From the NCBI RefSeq assembly GCF_036370855.1, contig NC_088099.1, forward strand, positions 71,192,718 through 71,256,717: a stretch of DNA of 64,000 bases, written 5' to 3'. Origin of the DNA: Dromaius novaehollandiae (taxonomy: Eukaryota; Chordata; Aves; Casuariiformes; Dromaiidae). The notes below the pieces were generated by a model. The model was not told where the DNA came from. It worked only from the letters and a program-made list of their open reading frames with translations, and did not search any database. Both the position numbers and the translations under genes were made by a program. This document shows positions 23,801-37,100 of this stretch, piece after piece. Position 1 is the first letter of the stretch. Each line of letters begins with the position of its first letter.

Positions 23801-26800
23801 AGGTCCTGTACTTGAAAGGGGCTGCTAGGCACCACAGCAATGTTCAAAAAGAACATTAGCAACTATATTATCTATTTCACCTTATAAACAATTATTATAT
23901 ACTTATAGTTACTGTTATTACTACTGTTACTGATTTGGATAGAATCGCATTTGGAGAGAATTATGCTTTCTTTCTTTCATCCTGTACCTTTCTTGCTCCT
24001 CATTTTAGAGTTGTGGAAGCTGATGTTCATGCACTATATTAGTCCACTTCTCCTGTTACAGCTTATTTTAGCAAACAGCAAAATGCTTTTTGAACCACAC
24101 AGCAGAGATATCATATCCCATATGACTGCCTCTCAAAACTGAACAACTTGTATTGTAGGTATGCAGACCATAATCATCCTTTCTTTAAAAGAAAAAAAAT
24201 CCATCTCTACAATTTGGTAGAGTATCAACATCATTGGCATTGGTCAGTTTTTTTAGAATGCACTCATCTGCCAAATTTAAACAGACAAAAGTCTGTTTTG
24301 ACTGTATGATATCAGTCCCTTTTGCAGCTATTTGAGTCATTCTCAAATCTCAGTAAGTTTTTCTGGAGGAATTCAGGAAAGCTGCTTGCTGAAGATTAAC
24401 TTCGGTTGATTGACATCTGTATCGAGGAGGTTGTCAGCTTCAGCTGAAGCTTTTGGGGTGTTCATAAAGTCTCTCTCCTATGTCTAGAGACTAGTGATAT
24501 GAATCCATGCATCAGTCCATCGGGGTACTTAATGGGATTTCTCTGTTCTGCAAGTTTTCGTGAAGCTTGGAGGAAGTTGGTTCTCTTCAGTCACATTTGG
24601 TTAAGATCAGAAGAAAGATTCAAAACCTGGGGAGAAAGGAGAGATAGTAGGCAGATGGACACACATCTCATCACCTAGGAAACCTGTAAAGCTTGAAAAC
24701 ATGCATGTACCAAGACAGTATCATAGTGGAGAGATGCATGCTTTAATTGTGAAAACTCCAGAGATGGGAAGGATCCTGCTAAATGCAGTTGATTCCTTCT
24801 TGGCAGTCTCTAGTCCTCTAGTCCTCACAAAGGTAGGTCCAACTCCAAGTCCATTTCTTGCACTCAGACTGCAAGTTTTTCTGGTTTTTGAGGGCAGATG
24901 AAAGAATCCAAATGATCTGTTGCTCTACTGGGAGAGCTCCAACTCATGTAGTACTTTAAAAATCATGGGAGAGCCTATGGTGAGCAAGTCTCTGAGACTG
25001 TGTGCTAGGACTGGAGGCTTAAAATGAAGGAAGATGACTCCGTGAGGAAGTTTTCTTCTTTCTTTTCTTCCACAGCTGCTCTAGACAGCTTCTGGTGTTC
25101 CCAGTACAACAAACTGCTGTGAATGCTCCTTTGGTAGCAGCATGGACTTGGACTTAGTATGCTGAGTGATTGTGGCAAACTGCCAACATTTTGCTGCAAC
25201 ACACAAGTGAGAAAAATTTCAATACCTACCTCTGCCAAAAACTGTAAGTAAAATTTCATGGAGAAAAGGTTTTTCTTAACTCTTAGAGGATTTCTGCTCT
25301 ATCCAATATCAGACCTTCTCTGGAAATGAGGGAGAAATGAAAACTCCTTGAGGAAAAAGAAAACCAGAGGAATCATTTGAAGAAGAAAAGGTAGGGAGCC
25401 TGCCTGTACAGGGCTTGTCATTTTCTCCCATAAATATGAATTTTAAAAAAAGACTTTGTGCTTGAAGCAGACATTCAAGAATATTTTTTGTGGAAGCAAT
25501 AAAACTTACAAACTTTCCCATCAACTGCTCCTTGTTTTCAGCTCATAACACATGCCAGTTCTTCAGGAGCAGAATTCTGCTGTTCTCCTTATGTTCTCCT
25601 AGATGTTCTACTCCTAGGATTGTTAGATCTGTCATGAAGCCAGGGAGCTATGGCACAATTGTATTTGCACAAGCCAAGACTTCTTCAGGGTTTTTCAAGA
25701 TGGGACATTTCTGAGTCACTTTTTACCAGAATAAAGGTACAGCTGAGCTGTGTCCATATTCCCTTGTTCTCCCTATTTGCCATAACTATGACAGTGTGGA
25801 TTGCGGCCTACAGTAAAGTGTTTATTTACAATGGATAGTTATACTGATCTAACCACCCATATTAACATGTTCTTATCTGCTGTAAGTTGTGCTTGGCTCT
25901 GATTATAACACTGGAAATGGATTTAAGATACAGAAAAAAAAAAAAGAATCTATCTATAATGTAATATATACAAGAAATGAGGAATATTACCAAAAAAAAA
26001 AAAAAAAAAAGGTGCAGAAGAAAGGAAAAATCCAAATCAGTGACCAGTTCTCTTGACTAGAAGCTTACACACTCCCAGACTTTGTCTGTGTTTGTAGCTG
26101 ACACATCACTTAAGGTCAAACGCTAGAAACCACCTCAACAGACTCAGACAACCTGTGTTTCTTCAGAAAAAATAATGTGCCCACCTGAAGTTGACAGAGC
26201 ACAGTGGCATAGCATGGGCTCTCTCCATCCTCTCTGCATTATGTGAGCCATGGTCTGCATGCTCTATCCCTTGATGGGAGTCTGCAGACTAAATGCAGAA
26301 CTGTGTCCCAAGATAGTGGGCAGCAGAAAGGTATGGATGTGGATTGAAAATAGCAGTTTGGGGAATTATTTGTTATTTTGAGGTAATTTAGAGATCTATA
26401 GCCTCTCCTTACAGAAGGCATTTAAGAGTCAGAAAAAGTTATTTTACTTCAAATACAAATGGCTTCTTTTCTCTTTGCTTGCCTGAGCCACAAGCAAAGA
26501 ACAAGTTCTCACCACCAGTCATCAAAGAGCTGCTGCGCTCTGTGATCTTCTAGATCTCTCTGGAGTCTCTCTTCTCCATCCATGAGACGCATACCGAGTT
26601 GGGGTTGTTCTGTGAATACCTAAGAGAAAACGGGTCTAGGCCTGAAATGTGGTAGGGCACTGGATGCTTCTGTGGCACGTCTTCCATATGGAATATTTCC
26701 CTTTCTTATCAAGTGATAATGAAAAGGTTTCTGAATGTCACATGTAAATCTAGCCCTTCAGAGCAACTTCAGCATCCTGTGATAATCCGGGCTTCTCTGA

Positions 26801-27140
26801 ACTGTGTTTCTGATGTGGGCTCATGAACTGTGATGAGGAGATCCAGGCACTAGAGTGGGATGTTTGTGTGTGGGCTGGGGGAGACCATGCTCCTTCTAAC
26901 TCCTCTGTGTCATGTTGATCTGGCAACTCCAGTTCAAGCAACTGGAAGCCTAAGGCAAATGCACACATACTGCTTTACTTATATCATACGGGGTTATTTT
27001 AATGAGAGTCTTATATTCCCACTAATAGCTGAATCCACCACTAGCTATCCTTCTGTACCTGTGTTATGTATTCTGTATGTACAAAGTTATGCACGAAACC
27101 CTGAGATACTTCTGAAAGTACAAAAACAATAGACACAAAT
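20816..27140. other. unique DNA, no gene seen
   Basis: The largest frame (22858-23253, minus, 131 codons) has a composition driven by AT-rich sequence and no recognisable domain. Other short frames are similar. There are poly-A runs at about 25936-25948 and 25992-26010, and a 16-base palindrome AGCTTCAGCTGAAGCT at 24436-24451. Nothing supports a gene. Confidence 0.4.
25992..26010. repeat. 19-base poly-A run
   Basis: An uninterrupted A run, with a second shorter A run about 45 bases upstream. No retroposed body was recognised next to it. Confidence 0.85.
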
Positions 27141-27144
27141 TGCA

Positions 27145-27392
27145 GTAAGGGAAATTCTCATTAGATATTAGGAAAAACATTCTTCCCATGGAAGACTGGA
27201 GTCTTCCACATGTAAGTGGCTGGAACGGGTTGCCCAGAAAGCCTGTGGAATCCCCATTCCCAAAGATACTAAAAATTTGACTGAACAAGGGCTAACAAAC
27301 CTGACCTAACTGCAAAGCTGACCTGCTTCAACGAGGCAGTTGGACCAGATGACCTCCAAAGGTCCTTTCCAGTCAAAATTATTCTATGATCT
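27145..27392 (+). mobile_element. CR1 LINE, 5'-truncated 3' end
   Basis: The sequence follows the 3' end of avian-type CR1 in the sense orientation. It contains AGATATTAGGAAAAACATTC, then GGCTGGAACGGGTTGCCCAG, then GTTGGACCAGATGACCTCCA and GGTCCTTTCCAGTC, ending in ATTCTATGAT. These are hallmark words of CR1 3' regions. The copy is severely 5' truncated, as is usual for CR1, and holds no intact reverse transcriptase. Divergence from the usual words suggests moderate to old age. Confidence 0.9.
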
Positions 27393-29559
27393 GTGTGAAG
27401 TACAATTTCTACTATATCTTACTGTTTTGTGGAATAATCATATAAAAAGCCAATATGTAAGGGCTCCTTGCAGACCTCTGTGTATATAGGCCCAACCACT
27501 ACCTAAAGCTGACAGAAGCTCAGCAGAGAGGGGGTTATAGCACTGCCAGGAAAGCTGCTACCCTGGCTCATGTCTACAGTATATCTAATTCCCATGTTAA
27601 GGAATTTGATATCTACTTAGCAGTTTCACAGATTTTTGCTACTTAAACTTTTTGGTTATTTCCAGTAGAAAGAAACTATTTGAATTTTACATTATTTTTG
27701 CCTCATATCATCATTAGATATGACAATATCTGTGACAATATGACAATACATACATTAGATACAATTTCTCACAAACAGGGATTAATTAAAATAGCTAACA
27801 TTGATCTATAGTGTGCCAAAAGCTAACTATGAGTGAGTCTGCCCAGACTGAGAGAGTATGGTAACAATTACCATGGGGATAACAGTGATTCCCCCCCCCC
27901 CCTTTAATTTAATAGAATGATAAAATGGCTTGTATATTTCAGGGATTAAGTTATACTACAACTAGTAAATCTCCTTTAAAATAAAACTGCACTATTTACT
28001 GCACAAATATATTTGCATATAAAAAGGCAGTTACCTCATTTCATTAATACAAATGAAAGACATGCTACTTTTCAAAGAGTTACACTTTGAGAAAGTTACA
28101 AGGAAAATATTCAGAAAACAAGGCGAAATATCCTCTTTTATAGATCATAATACATATTTGTCATTTCAGTTTTCAGGAACATTTGCAGTATAGGAGCCAA
28201 ATCAAAGCAAATAATATAATTGAATCCCTGCACTGAGAAGAAAAAAGTGTATTAATAAAAAGATTACCCTCATAGACTCATATATAGAAATGTATATTAA
28301 ATTAAAAACTACAATAATAGTTGTAGCTTATAGAAGTGCAATAATAAGATATTTTTTCGTTCTAAAGATACCAAAACTACCATTACACACAACATAGTAA
28401 AATGAAGCTACTTTTGCATTTCAGGATGATATTTCAGGATACAAACTGGTATCTGCAATATATTTACAATTGCATGAACAGAAGGGAAGAGGGAAAAGTT
28501 TGAGAAAAATGAAGCACTGGGGGGGGAAAAAAAAAAGCCAGACATGAGGATAAGTATGCAGAAGTAATTTAGAAAAGTTAATGACCGACAGACAAACTCC
28601 CCCATCCCCTTCTAAAAAAAACCCAAGAGTTTGAAAAGAATAAAAAAATAAAGAATAACAATAGACTAATGCAAAGGGTTAGGTTGAAATGGGAAAGTTT
28701 TATGTGCTTAGCAATGTGCATATACAGTCCAAAAGAACTTTCCCTGTAAATAGAGGAGGGAAATGTTGAATGTAGGTTATACAAGTGGATTTTAAAACAT
28801 GATGGTATCAAACTAGAGTTTTGTCAGGAGAGATAGGATAAAAATGAGTTATGCCATTCATGGTGAAAGAAGGAACTCTGTACAGGTGTATACTGGTTGC
28901 TATCTTCACAGACCACAGGCTCTCTTCACAGTCTGTGGCTCCTATCCAAACAGCCTCCTTGGGCCTCTGGAGTCAGCATCCTTTAACCATGACAGATCAA
29001 TGAGCCACTTAGGTTTGGGGACTTCTGACCTTGTTTTTGAAGCCCAATATTCATAATTTGCTACTGATGATCAGCCGAACTATTTCTGCTCCTGGACTAA
29101 AGTCTCCCACAAACTTACTAGGAAATGCAATGAACCCTGGTGTAAATACTTGTGAAGATAGGATGTCAATTAATTTAAGCTGGTAGCTTTCAGTATCATG
29201 ACTTCCTCTACACAGCAATATATAAAATTGCATTTTCAATAAATAGACATGTAGCATAAAACAGATATCCTATGAGGTATAGGCAGATTCCTTTAATTAT
29301 TACATTTTAATATACTTAAGAAAAACATTAAAAGCAAAACTAGGATGTTATTAAGCAGCCAAAATAGTATATTAATACACACTCCAAAACTGGAACTTAC
29401 ATATCCTACACAATCAAGCCTTCTCTCCTGCTACTGCTGAAACCTGTACATATAATTCATTCTGTGCACTGATCAAGACTTATCTTAAAAATGTATATCT
29501 TTATATATTTTGCTACCAATTCTGCTGCAGAGTGATTGTTTCTAACCACTCTTATACAC
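27393..29559. other. AT-rich unique DNA, no gene seen
   Basis: The stretch contains a C12 run at 27891-27902 and many short AT-rich words, but no coding-like frame or recognised repeat. Confidence 0.45.
27891..27902. repeat. C12 homopolymer
   Basis: Twelve consecutive C residues. On the minus strand this is a G run. Length is likely to vary between individuals or to be misread by sequencing. Confidence 0.9.
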
Positions 29560-29599
29560 AAAACCTCTACCTAATTTCTAGCCATATGGGTTAACTTTG

Positions 29600-30260
29600 C
29601 CCTGTACTGTAACTGGCTCTTCTCCCTTTCCAGTGTTTATTCCCATCCCTGGACACATTTATGCATGACAGTTATATCCCATCTCAGCTTTCATTTTACT
29701 AGGCTACATGCACCAAGATTGTTTTGGCTTTTCTTACACTATAGGTTCAACATTTCCCTTGCTATCCCTGCATCTGTTTTAATGTCAATATTTTTTTCTT
29801 GAACATGGCTGTCCAGAAGTATATGCAGAATTCAGGAGGATGCTTTATCTGGGCCCTGTGCATCTGCATTAATCCTTTCCTGAAGAAATGATGAGGGGAA
29901 ATAAACCCCCCTCACCATACACCACAGGGCACCTTTTACAAGGGCATATCATGCTTGTAAGTTATTTACATGATCAACTAGCACACTCATTTCTTTCTTC
30001 TCGTCAGAGGTTTCCAAATCATAAATTACAAGACTGTAGAATTTTTTCTTACGAGCCCCCCAAAAGCATGATTGCACTTTCTGTAATATTATATTTCTTC
30101 CCATTATCATTACTCCCATTCCCAAGGTATTTCAGTTCTTCCTGTATGATAGTTTAATCCTTCATCGTGTTGACCATGCCTCAGGTCATCAGCATATTCT
30201 ATCATTTTAACATATTTTGTTTCATAATAAAAACATTCAGTAAGACCTCTGATCAAAAAA
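29600..30260 (-). mobile_element. probable old CR1 LINE fragment
   Basis: The text follows the reverse complement of older CR1 families. GGCTGTCCAGAAGTATATGC and a nearby CTGGGCCC word recall the usual 'lactual competitor' consensus around a coding region. Further on, GTCATCAGCATATTCTATCA recalls the 'cagcaaactttatca' region, followed by a stretch near AGTAAGACCTCTGATC. Divergence is high, so the boundaries are approximate and there is no open reverse transcriptase frame. An unrelated L3-like LINE would look similar. Confidence 0.45.
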
Positions 30261-33200
30261 GCATATATGTAAAGTCCCTGCATCTTCAAAAGTTCCTCTC
30301 TTTTCACTCTCTAGATCTTTTCTGGCTAGTCAGCTCTTCTCAGATCTTCTCAAAAAGCCCTCCCCATTCACATAGACTTACTTCTTCTTGGTGCCTCTCC
30401 TCTCATTTTGCCTTCTTTTTGTGCCTAAAATTTAAATAGGTGTATTTATCTTGCCAGTCCTTCAGGGAGCGTTCTTTCTGAGGAATAACCTCAGGGCTCC
30501 AAATTGTCCAACCTGTACTAGGTCAGTGACCTGATAATATTTTTCTAAGGGTACTCTCCACCTTTTCTACTTTAATTTGTTAAAAAAATCACCTCTGGCC
30601 CTTACAGTTGTAAATTAAAAATGAACTTAAGGCAGAGATATCTGCCTGTGTCTGAAATCTTGAAATAAAAGCTTTAGGACATTGCTACTTTGAGTCTAAT
30701 AGTGGTATTTCAAGCATCTTGCTATGATAATTTGAATACCAACATTGTTACAATCATAAAATTACTACGGATGAAAGTACAGAAGAAGAAAGAGAGCACA
30801 TATTATGAAGAGCTCATATTATGTGTGATAGTCTAGTGCCACTTGTGGATGACTCTTAGAAGAACATCAGCTCCTTTTCCAGTGTGTGATCCCTAGGAAA
30901 AAGCTAGTGGGAGGAAAAACCACAAGGGAAGACTTTTCAGAACTCACTGGGATATGCAAATGTCATTTTTCCCATGTCTCAGAAGAGATCAACATTTTAC
31001 AAGTCACATTTTCATTCAGAAAGGAGTCATTCTTGAATCACTTTTCATCGTTTTTCATTACAGGGAGCTTGGAAAGGGGCTGCTTTGGAAATTTCATTGG
31101 ATTCCAAGGCCAAAGACCTTAAGCACCTGTGTACTGTCCCCATATACTGAATTATACTTGCAGGTTGGGAGCAACCCTCAGGAGCTTAGCAAAGTGCATG
31201 CCTCATATTTCTAACATCGGCTCAGTGAGTAAATAGTGACATCTAAAAAGCCAGAATTTGGTTTGTGAGCAAAACCTGGGATATTAACATTGCTTTTATC
31301 ATCTCATCTCAAGCTCCAGCCCTTTGATGACTTTCTCTCCCAAAATAGTACTGTGAGTCAGAACTAATTCTCCTACAGGGGAGATAGGTACACACTGTGC
31401 TTCAAGCGGAGAAAACTTTACTTTTTCTCTTCCTTGTTTTTTCTAATGAAAAAAAGATGAGGTAAATGGAATAAGTGTACTTGCGTACTTACCTGACTTC
31501 TTGAATTACATTTTGCATTAGCATTTCACTGTAGATGAAAGATCAAGTTTAAGAAATCATGCATGTAGTAAAATTTGGCACCAGGTGATAAAATCCTACC
31601 TAGTTGGGAATGTGTGCTTTTTCCATACCATTTGGTCAACAAATGCCATCTGTTTAGAGCACAGTGGACTAAATCAAAACTATAACTTCATGAGTACAAA
31701 ATATAGAATTACCAATTTCTTTACCATATATATCTTGATTTGGATAAAATACATTTTCTAGCTACTGAACTTTGATATATACAATTTCTTTATGTAATAT
31801 AAAACTGTTATTTTCTCGTACTTGAAAGATTATGATGTTTTAAGGTTTTATAGTGATCCACTTCCAGCCCAATCATCCCTTCCTCTCTAAAGATGCCATT
31901 TTTAACTCACTTAACACCTAATTAAATAATATGACCTGGCTTGACAAAAGACTAATATCAAGAGTATCTTGTAAGAGATTTCTTGTGATAATGAGGTCTG
32001 GAAGTGATTACATTTCCAGTCTATCATGATCTATCATATTACTGTATACAGATTAAGAATATCATATAGAATTTGCATTACAAGTGCAATCATGTATATC
32101 CTAGTTGTTACATGTCAGGCTTTTCCTGGGGTATGTGAGAAGAGAAACCAGAATTTGTTTCTTGCCAATATCTGACTATTTGGCTATTTATCTATACTCC
32201 CACTGATACTTTTGTTACACTATGTTAAATTAAATCAGTGAGACATCTAACTGGAATAATTCAACTTCCTCAAGTCAGATTTCCACATTAATACAGAAAG
32301 AAAAGATTTATCTGCCTTTTTTGAGAGATTATATCTTTTATTATGTGTTATAAGTCTGTCTCGTATGTGAAAAACAGTGATCCATAAAATCTTGTACAGT
32401 CTAATGAGTCACAAAATTCAAAATGCTATTGCAACAATGAATGCAGTGTACTTTTTAGATCCCTGTACTACAGTTTGTTTGAGTTGTATACAAAAGAAGA
32501 GCTTATTTTAGTTTCCATTTCAGCCAGATCCTTATATGTCCTAATTATCTAAGACTATATCTACACTAGCAAATGGTGCAGCATTATTGATGCAGATCTG
32601 TAAAGCAAAACGATCTGTGCTGAAGACCCCATCTCTATCCTATACACATTTTGAGGGCATTTCTTCGGATAAGCTCTAGTTTATCCCTGTGAATCAAATG
32701 CCTATTGGAGGTTGAAGCATGCTGGGTACACACCTGGAGTGCACCTGTTGGCTTAGTTTCATCCAACATCTAGTCCATGTGCTCTGAGATCACTTTGCAA
32801 TATGCACAAAAGCATGGTAAGCGGTTACGATCTCAAGCTTCACTTCAGATCCACAGTAAAACTTTAATTTGACACACCTTAAGTCATAAGAAACCTTGAG
32901 GAAAAGCAAAGAACACAAAATACATACTCATGAAAAGGGGTCTGTAGTTTTTTTATTGTATCACATGCAAACGAGGACTATTTTTTTGCTGGCAATCAAA
33001 AGCAAAACATTGTTTATGTACTTAAATTTTAAAAAGATACATATATTTTTTCAAATAGTTCTAATGATCATGTGACCAACTGTTTTTTATTGAAACCTAA
33101 GTAATAGAGATCTGACTGTGTGCTTTTTAAAAGCAGTTTTATATAAGTATTCGCTCGTTAAACTGAAAGAGAACTGGAATTAACTGAAAGACTTTTCATT

Positions 33201-33754
33201 AAATATTCTAAACTGCTTTAAAACAATTATATTTACTCCTGAAAAATAATCAAATTTTAGGAAAATTAATCCAACTGAATCCCTACCATGTTCCTGCTCT
33301 GTACTTCTAAGACTCTGCATGGAGGAAAAAAAGATATACTGAGGAAAAAATAGGCTATTAACAGTTGCTAACTACATATTTTAACCTGGTAGTGAAGACC
33401 AGGTAAACTGTAACTTTAACATATTAGCTAAGTAAAGTAAACCTTACAGTCCATCTATGATTTCCCGTCAGCAATTAATATGTTAGAAATCACAAATTCT
33501 GTTTTCTAAGCAAGAATTAAGATTTGTTAACATGTCCACCCCCCCACACTTTTGAACACAAAGTCTCAAACTAGGCTTCCATAGTGTGCTTTCCTGCACC
33601 CTGAGGAACAGTGAAATAGTTAAGTGTGACAAGAATATCGGTAAAGGCATCTGATCTACCAGCCTAGTAAATGAGGTGCATCAGTCTGAAGATCTTAAGA
33701 TGTCATGATGTTTTCAACATCTCCACTGTCCCTCCATTTCCGCCAATGTTGTTT
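30261..33754. other. unique intron or intergenic DNA, no gene seen
   Basis: No paired splice sites frame a coding-like peptide and no interspersed repeat was recognised. The frames at 30886-31122 and 30954-31214 overlap on the same strand in different phases, a sign of chance openness. Confidence 0.4.
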
Positions 33755-34330
33755 GATTCATAGAATCACAAAAGCATAGAAACCTTGGCTGGAAGAGACC
33801 TCTGTGGGTCCCTAGTCCTACCTTCTACCACTCCTGCTTCCAGTCCTACCACTGGAAATGTGACTAATGACCAACAACAGAGCCTACCTAAATCTAGTCA
33901 TCTACCTTTACCTGAAAGCTGATGAGGGAAACCCATTTAATTTCTACCACCTCTTATTAGATTCTAAGCTTACATGGAGCCTGAGCTGCTACTATGATTA
34001 CTGAATCATGGTCAGTATTTGGGGAATTTGCTTTAGACACTGTAAGTGATGGAGTACCACTACACATTGAGGAGGGCCACTCAAGCAATTAATTACCTGT
34101 AAAAGATGTGCTTCTAACTTCAGTTTGTCTAGTTTCAACTTCTAACCACTGCAACTGGTTACACATTTTTCTGGAAAAAAATAATCAGAAATCGTTTCTG
34201 CATTTATGTACATTAGGCACCAAAGTCACCTCCCATCTTCTTCTTTGGGTGAACAGAATGGGTCGAGATTTTATTAATCCCTCTTTCTTCAGGCAATATT
34301 CCCAGGTTTCAAGTATTCTCCTTCAGGTGT
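33755..34330 (-). mobile_element. CR1 LINE, older family, reverse orientation
   Basis: The element begins with GATTCATAGAATCACAAAAG, the reverse complement of a CR1 3' terminus, followed by CTTGGCTGGAAGAGACCTCT, the classic CR1 antisense word. The text then passes through CAGTTTGTCTAGTTTCAACT and later a CCAAAGTCACCTCCCATCTT segment followed by a GGGTGAACAGAATGG word. These appear in the same order in older CR1 families. The order and spacing suggest one continuous copy with a divergent middle (about 33975-34080). It is 5' truncated and noncoding. Confidence 0.8.
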
Positions 34331-36039
34331 AGAGGCTGCCCCTTGCAAGACATCTACATTTTCTGATATGCCACTGCCTCTTTTCTTTAAAGCAAAGAGT
34401 GGTAACTGACATCCCTATGGCCAATCTCAACACCCAAGGGGCATAAGATTGACATAAAAATTTTTGTAAAGAATTTAAAGGAAGGTTTATAAAATACATT
34501 TATTGACAGAATGTTAGGAAAAGGAAGGTGGTTCCTCCCTACTTCAGCAATACAGCATGTTTTCTATCAGGTGACTGGCAGAGGGATTTAAGCAGGGCTA
34601 TCAAAGTATTGGGTCCTAGTCTGAATTGTGTACTAATAAATTATGGAACAGCCTTAAGAGCAGCTTAGCTGCAGAAGGTTTAGGGAGCACAGGGGCTTTT
34701 TGGCTTTACATCTATGCTTTACAAAAATACATACAATCAACTGTGAAAGACATTCCATTTTGGTGATATAAATGAAATAGCAAGAAGGAAAATAATACAA
34801 CTTCTTCCTTTCCCACAAAAATATAAGGCTCGAAGCCAAAGGGCTGTAAGGATTTTGTTGCTTAAATAATAGCTGGCTGCAGGGATCTGGGCTCTGCAAC
34901 ATGTTTATTCTGATGTTAAGCCAACAACTTTTTTGAAAAGCTAGGAGAAACTCATCTTTCTCCTGATGAAGCAGTTAACTGCGCTATGCCTAGAATCATC
35001 ATAAAATGGTAATTTACACAAGGTCATGAGAAAGGAGTAGAACAGACCCCTACAGGCATCCATGTCACATCAGTGAGGACCATCCAGTCCCTTGCCTACA
35101 CTAAGCAGCCTCCTTTCTTAAGTTTCACTGAGGCTTGATTTGTTCTGACAGACGTATGAGATTCTTTCCAACTGTGGCATTGCTAACATTGTGCAGTTTC
35201 AAGGAAATGTTTCAATTTCCATCCTTAACATCAAGGCATGAGGTTTACAAACAGAATTTCTAAAATTAAAGCTTAAACACCATCTAAGACTCTGGAGGTG
35301 GTCTCTTAGGTACACATTTTTTGCCTTTACCTGGGCAAACTGCAGTGTAAAATCAAATCCTTCTATACGCAAGGATGACACTTATGAAGCTACCACTGGC
35401 ATCTTGCAGAGGATGTGTAGTCATATTTTAAGCAGCTGTACAGTCTCATCTAAACAACCTATGTGTGTCAGCTCACTTCAGCATCTCAAACAGGTGGAAC
35501 TCAGCTTGTAAATGGATTTTGGCACAGTGCCTTGCCTTTCTTTTCTTCAGTAGAGGTCCCATTGAGAGGAAAATCTGATCCAGAGAGAACACAGACATAG
35601 AGGGACCTTATTACTGATTTACTTTTCTGAATAGAGCTCCACATTAATCAGGCTGGCAAGCTTTGAAATTAAACACATGCCTTTTCAAGTCATGCTGGTT
35701 TTGACTGCTTCTGGCTTTGGATGCTAGTCACAATCAGCCTCTGCACTTCTGTTAGTGTGGAGAACTTCCTCTGTCCCACAAGGTATTCACCAAAGTCAGA
35801 GCGCTAGAGTGGAGTAAAGTGGCTCCACTGGCTGAAACTTAGAGCCACTATCTGGTTTTACTCTCATTTCTGAACAAGCTCAGCAGTGATTCCCCTTTCT
35901 TGCAGTGCTTGTTGTATGAAGGATCAAGACATTAAAGTCACAGTTCTCAGCTTTACTTTATCCTGCACTATTAGTTACATATCTATCTGTCTGTATCTTG
36001 TGCTATAGCTTGTAACAGGACCATAGCCAGGAGGTCAAG
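34331..36039. other. unique DNA, no gene seen
   Basis: No coding-like exon was found. Frames at 34654-34902 and 35199-35381 (both minus) lack recognisable peptides. No repeat identified with confidence. Confidence 0.4.
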
Positions 36040-36512
36040 AGAAGTAATTATTTCCCTCCACTCAGTAATCATTAAACCACATCTAGAACATTGAGTCTAG
36101 TTTTGGGCTCAGAAAAGAAAAATGTTGATTAAATGGAGCAAGTACAGCAGGGGACCACCAAGGTGGTTGGGGGATTGGAATACCTGTCTTGTTAAGAGTG
36201 GGGCTTGTTCAGCCTGAGGAAGAGAGGTCTTCGAGGAGGCCTAACAGAAGCCTATGGAGCATAAATGAAATGAGAGGTTCAGACTGCATACAAAATTACT
36301 TCTTAATGGTGAGGACAGTCACACAGTGGATCAGATTGCCGGGAGAGAATGTGCAAGCTCCATCCTTGAGGATTTCAATGTTTTCAAGACAGGATAAAGC
36401 TGAGCAATCCAGTCAGACCTCATAGCTGATGCTGCTTTGAGCAGCTCTGGTTGGACCAGAGATTTTCTGAGGTCTCGTCCAACCTGATTTACCCTGTGAT
36501 CTTATGATCCTG
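36040..36512 (+). mobile_element. CR1 LINE 3' portion, sense orientation
   Basis: Consecutive CR1 words occur in sense order. These are ACCACATCTAGAACATTGAG, then TCTAGTTTTGGGCTCAG, then GGGCTTGTTCAGCCTGAGGA, then GAGGCCTAACAGAAGCC, then CTTGAGGATTTCAATGTTTTC, and finally GGTCTCGTCCAACCTGATTT before a terminal GTGATCTTATGATCC. The frame at 36189-36425 lies within it and is part of the 3' untranslated region of the LINE, not a gene. Insertions and deletions show it is old. Confidence 0.9.
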
Positions 36513-36859
36513 CATTGAAACTCGAATGTAGGTTTTCACAGTTTCATCTTGATACATTTTCTTTTATCCAGAGAGAATGGGAAAAATCAAGCATGTAACT
36601 GTAGTCTGATTCATAATGGTTAAGCTTACATTACTCATGGAGGTTTGCTTCATTAAATTTAAATTTGGTTTCTGAAAAAAATGGATTAGCATTTAAAAAT
36701 GGAAGATACTACACCTTATTTAATATGCAGATTTAATTTCAGCTTTGACAACTTTTCTATCACCCGGCATAACTGAATTCCTGGTTTATAGGTCAAGACT
36801 TGCAGAGAAAACTCAAACATCAACACAGATGGTGACTATATTTTTGTGATCTTTTATAA

Positions 36860-37100
36860 TGCGATAGCTTGTGGGTCACTCTGCAGTAAATGGGCAGCTG
36901 GAATGGCCATTAAAGTTTGTCAAAATTATTACACGTCTTCAAGTGATGGTGGGGAAGCAGCGGTTAGGAGTTAATCTCGGTAATAAGATCCATCCGTAAA
37001 TAGCAGAGGCCCTAACGACACCCCAGCTGTTTCAAACCACGACTGAGGATTGTCCGCAATGTCAAAAGAAAACAGGCATGCTGAGGATCTTCTTTAGAGG
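36860..37100. promoter_or_regulatory. candidate conserved noncoding element
   Basis: This unique patch keeps several CpG dinucleotides (for example GCAGCGGTTAGG, TAATCTCGGTAATAAG, CCATCCGTAAATAG, CCTAACGACACC and GATTGTCCGCAATG) in surroundings that have lost most of theirs. It also has ATTAAAGTTTGTC and TAAATGGGCAGC words and no open frame. Retained CpGs in a repeat-free AT-rich desert often mark constrained elements. The function is inferred and no cross-species comparison was made. Confidence 0.3.

Noticed and set aside
36189..36425. 78-codon plus frame
   Set aside because: It lies entirely within a CR1 3' region whose words explain the sequence.
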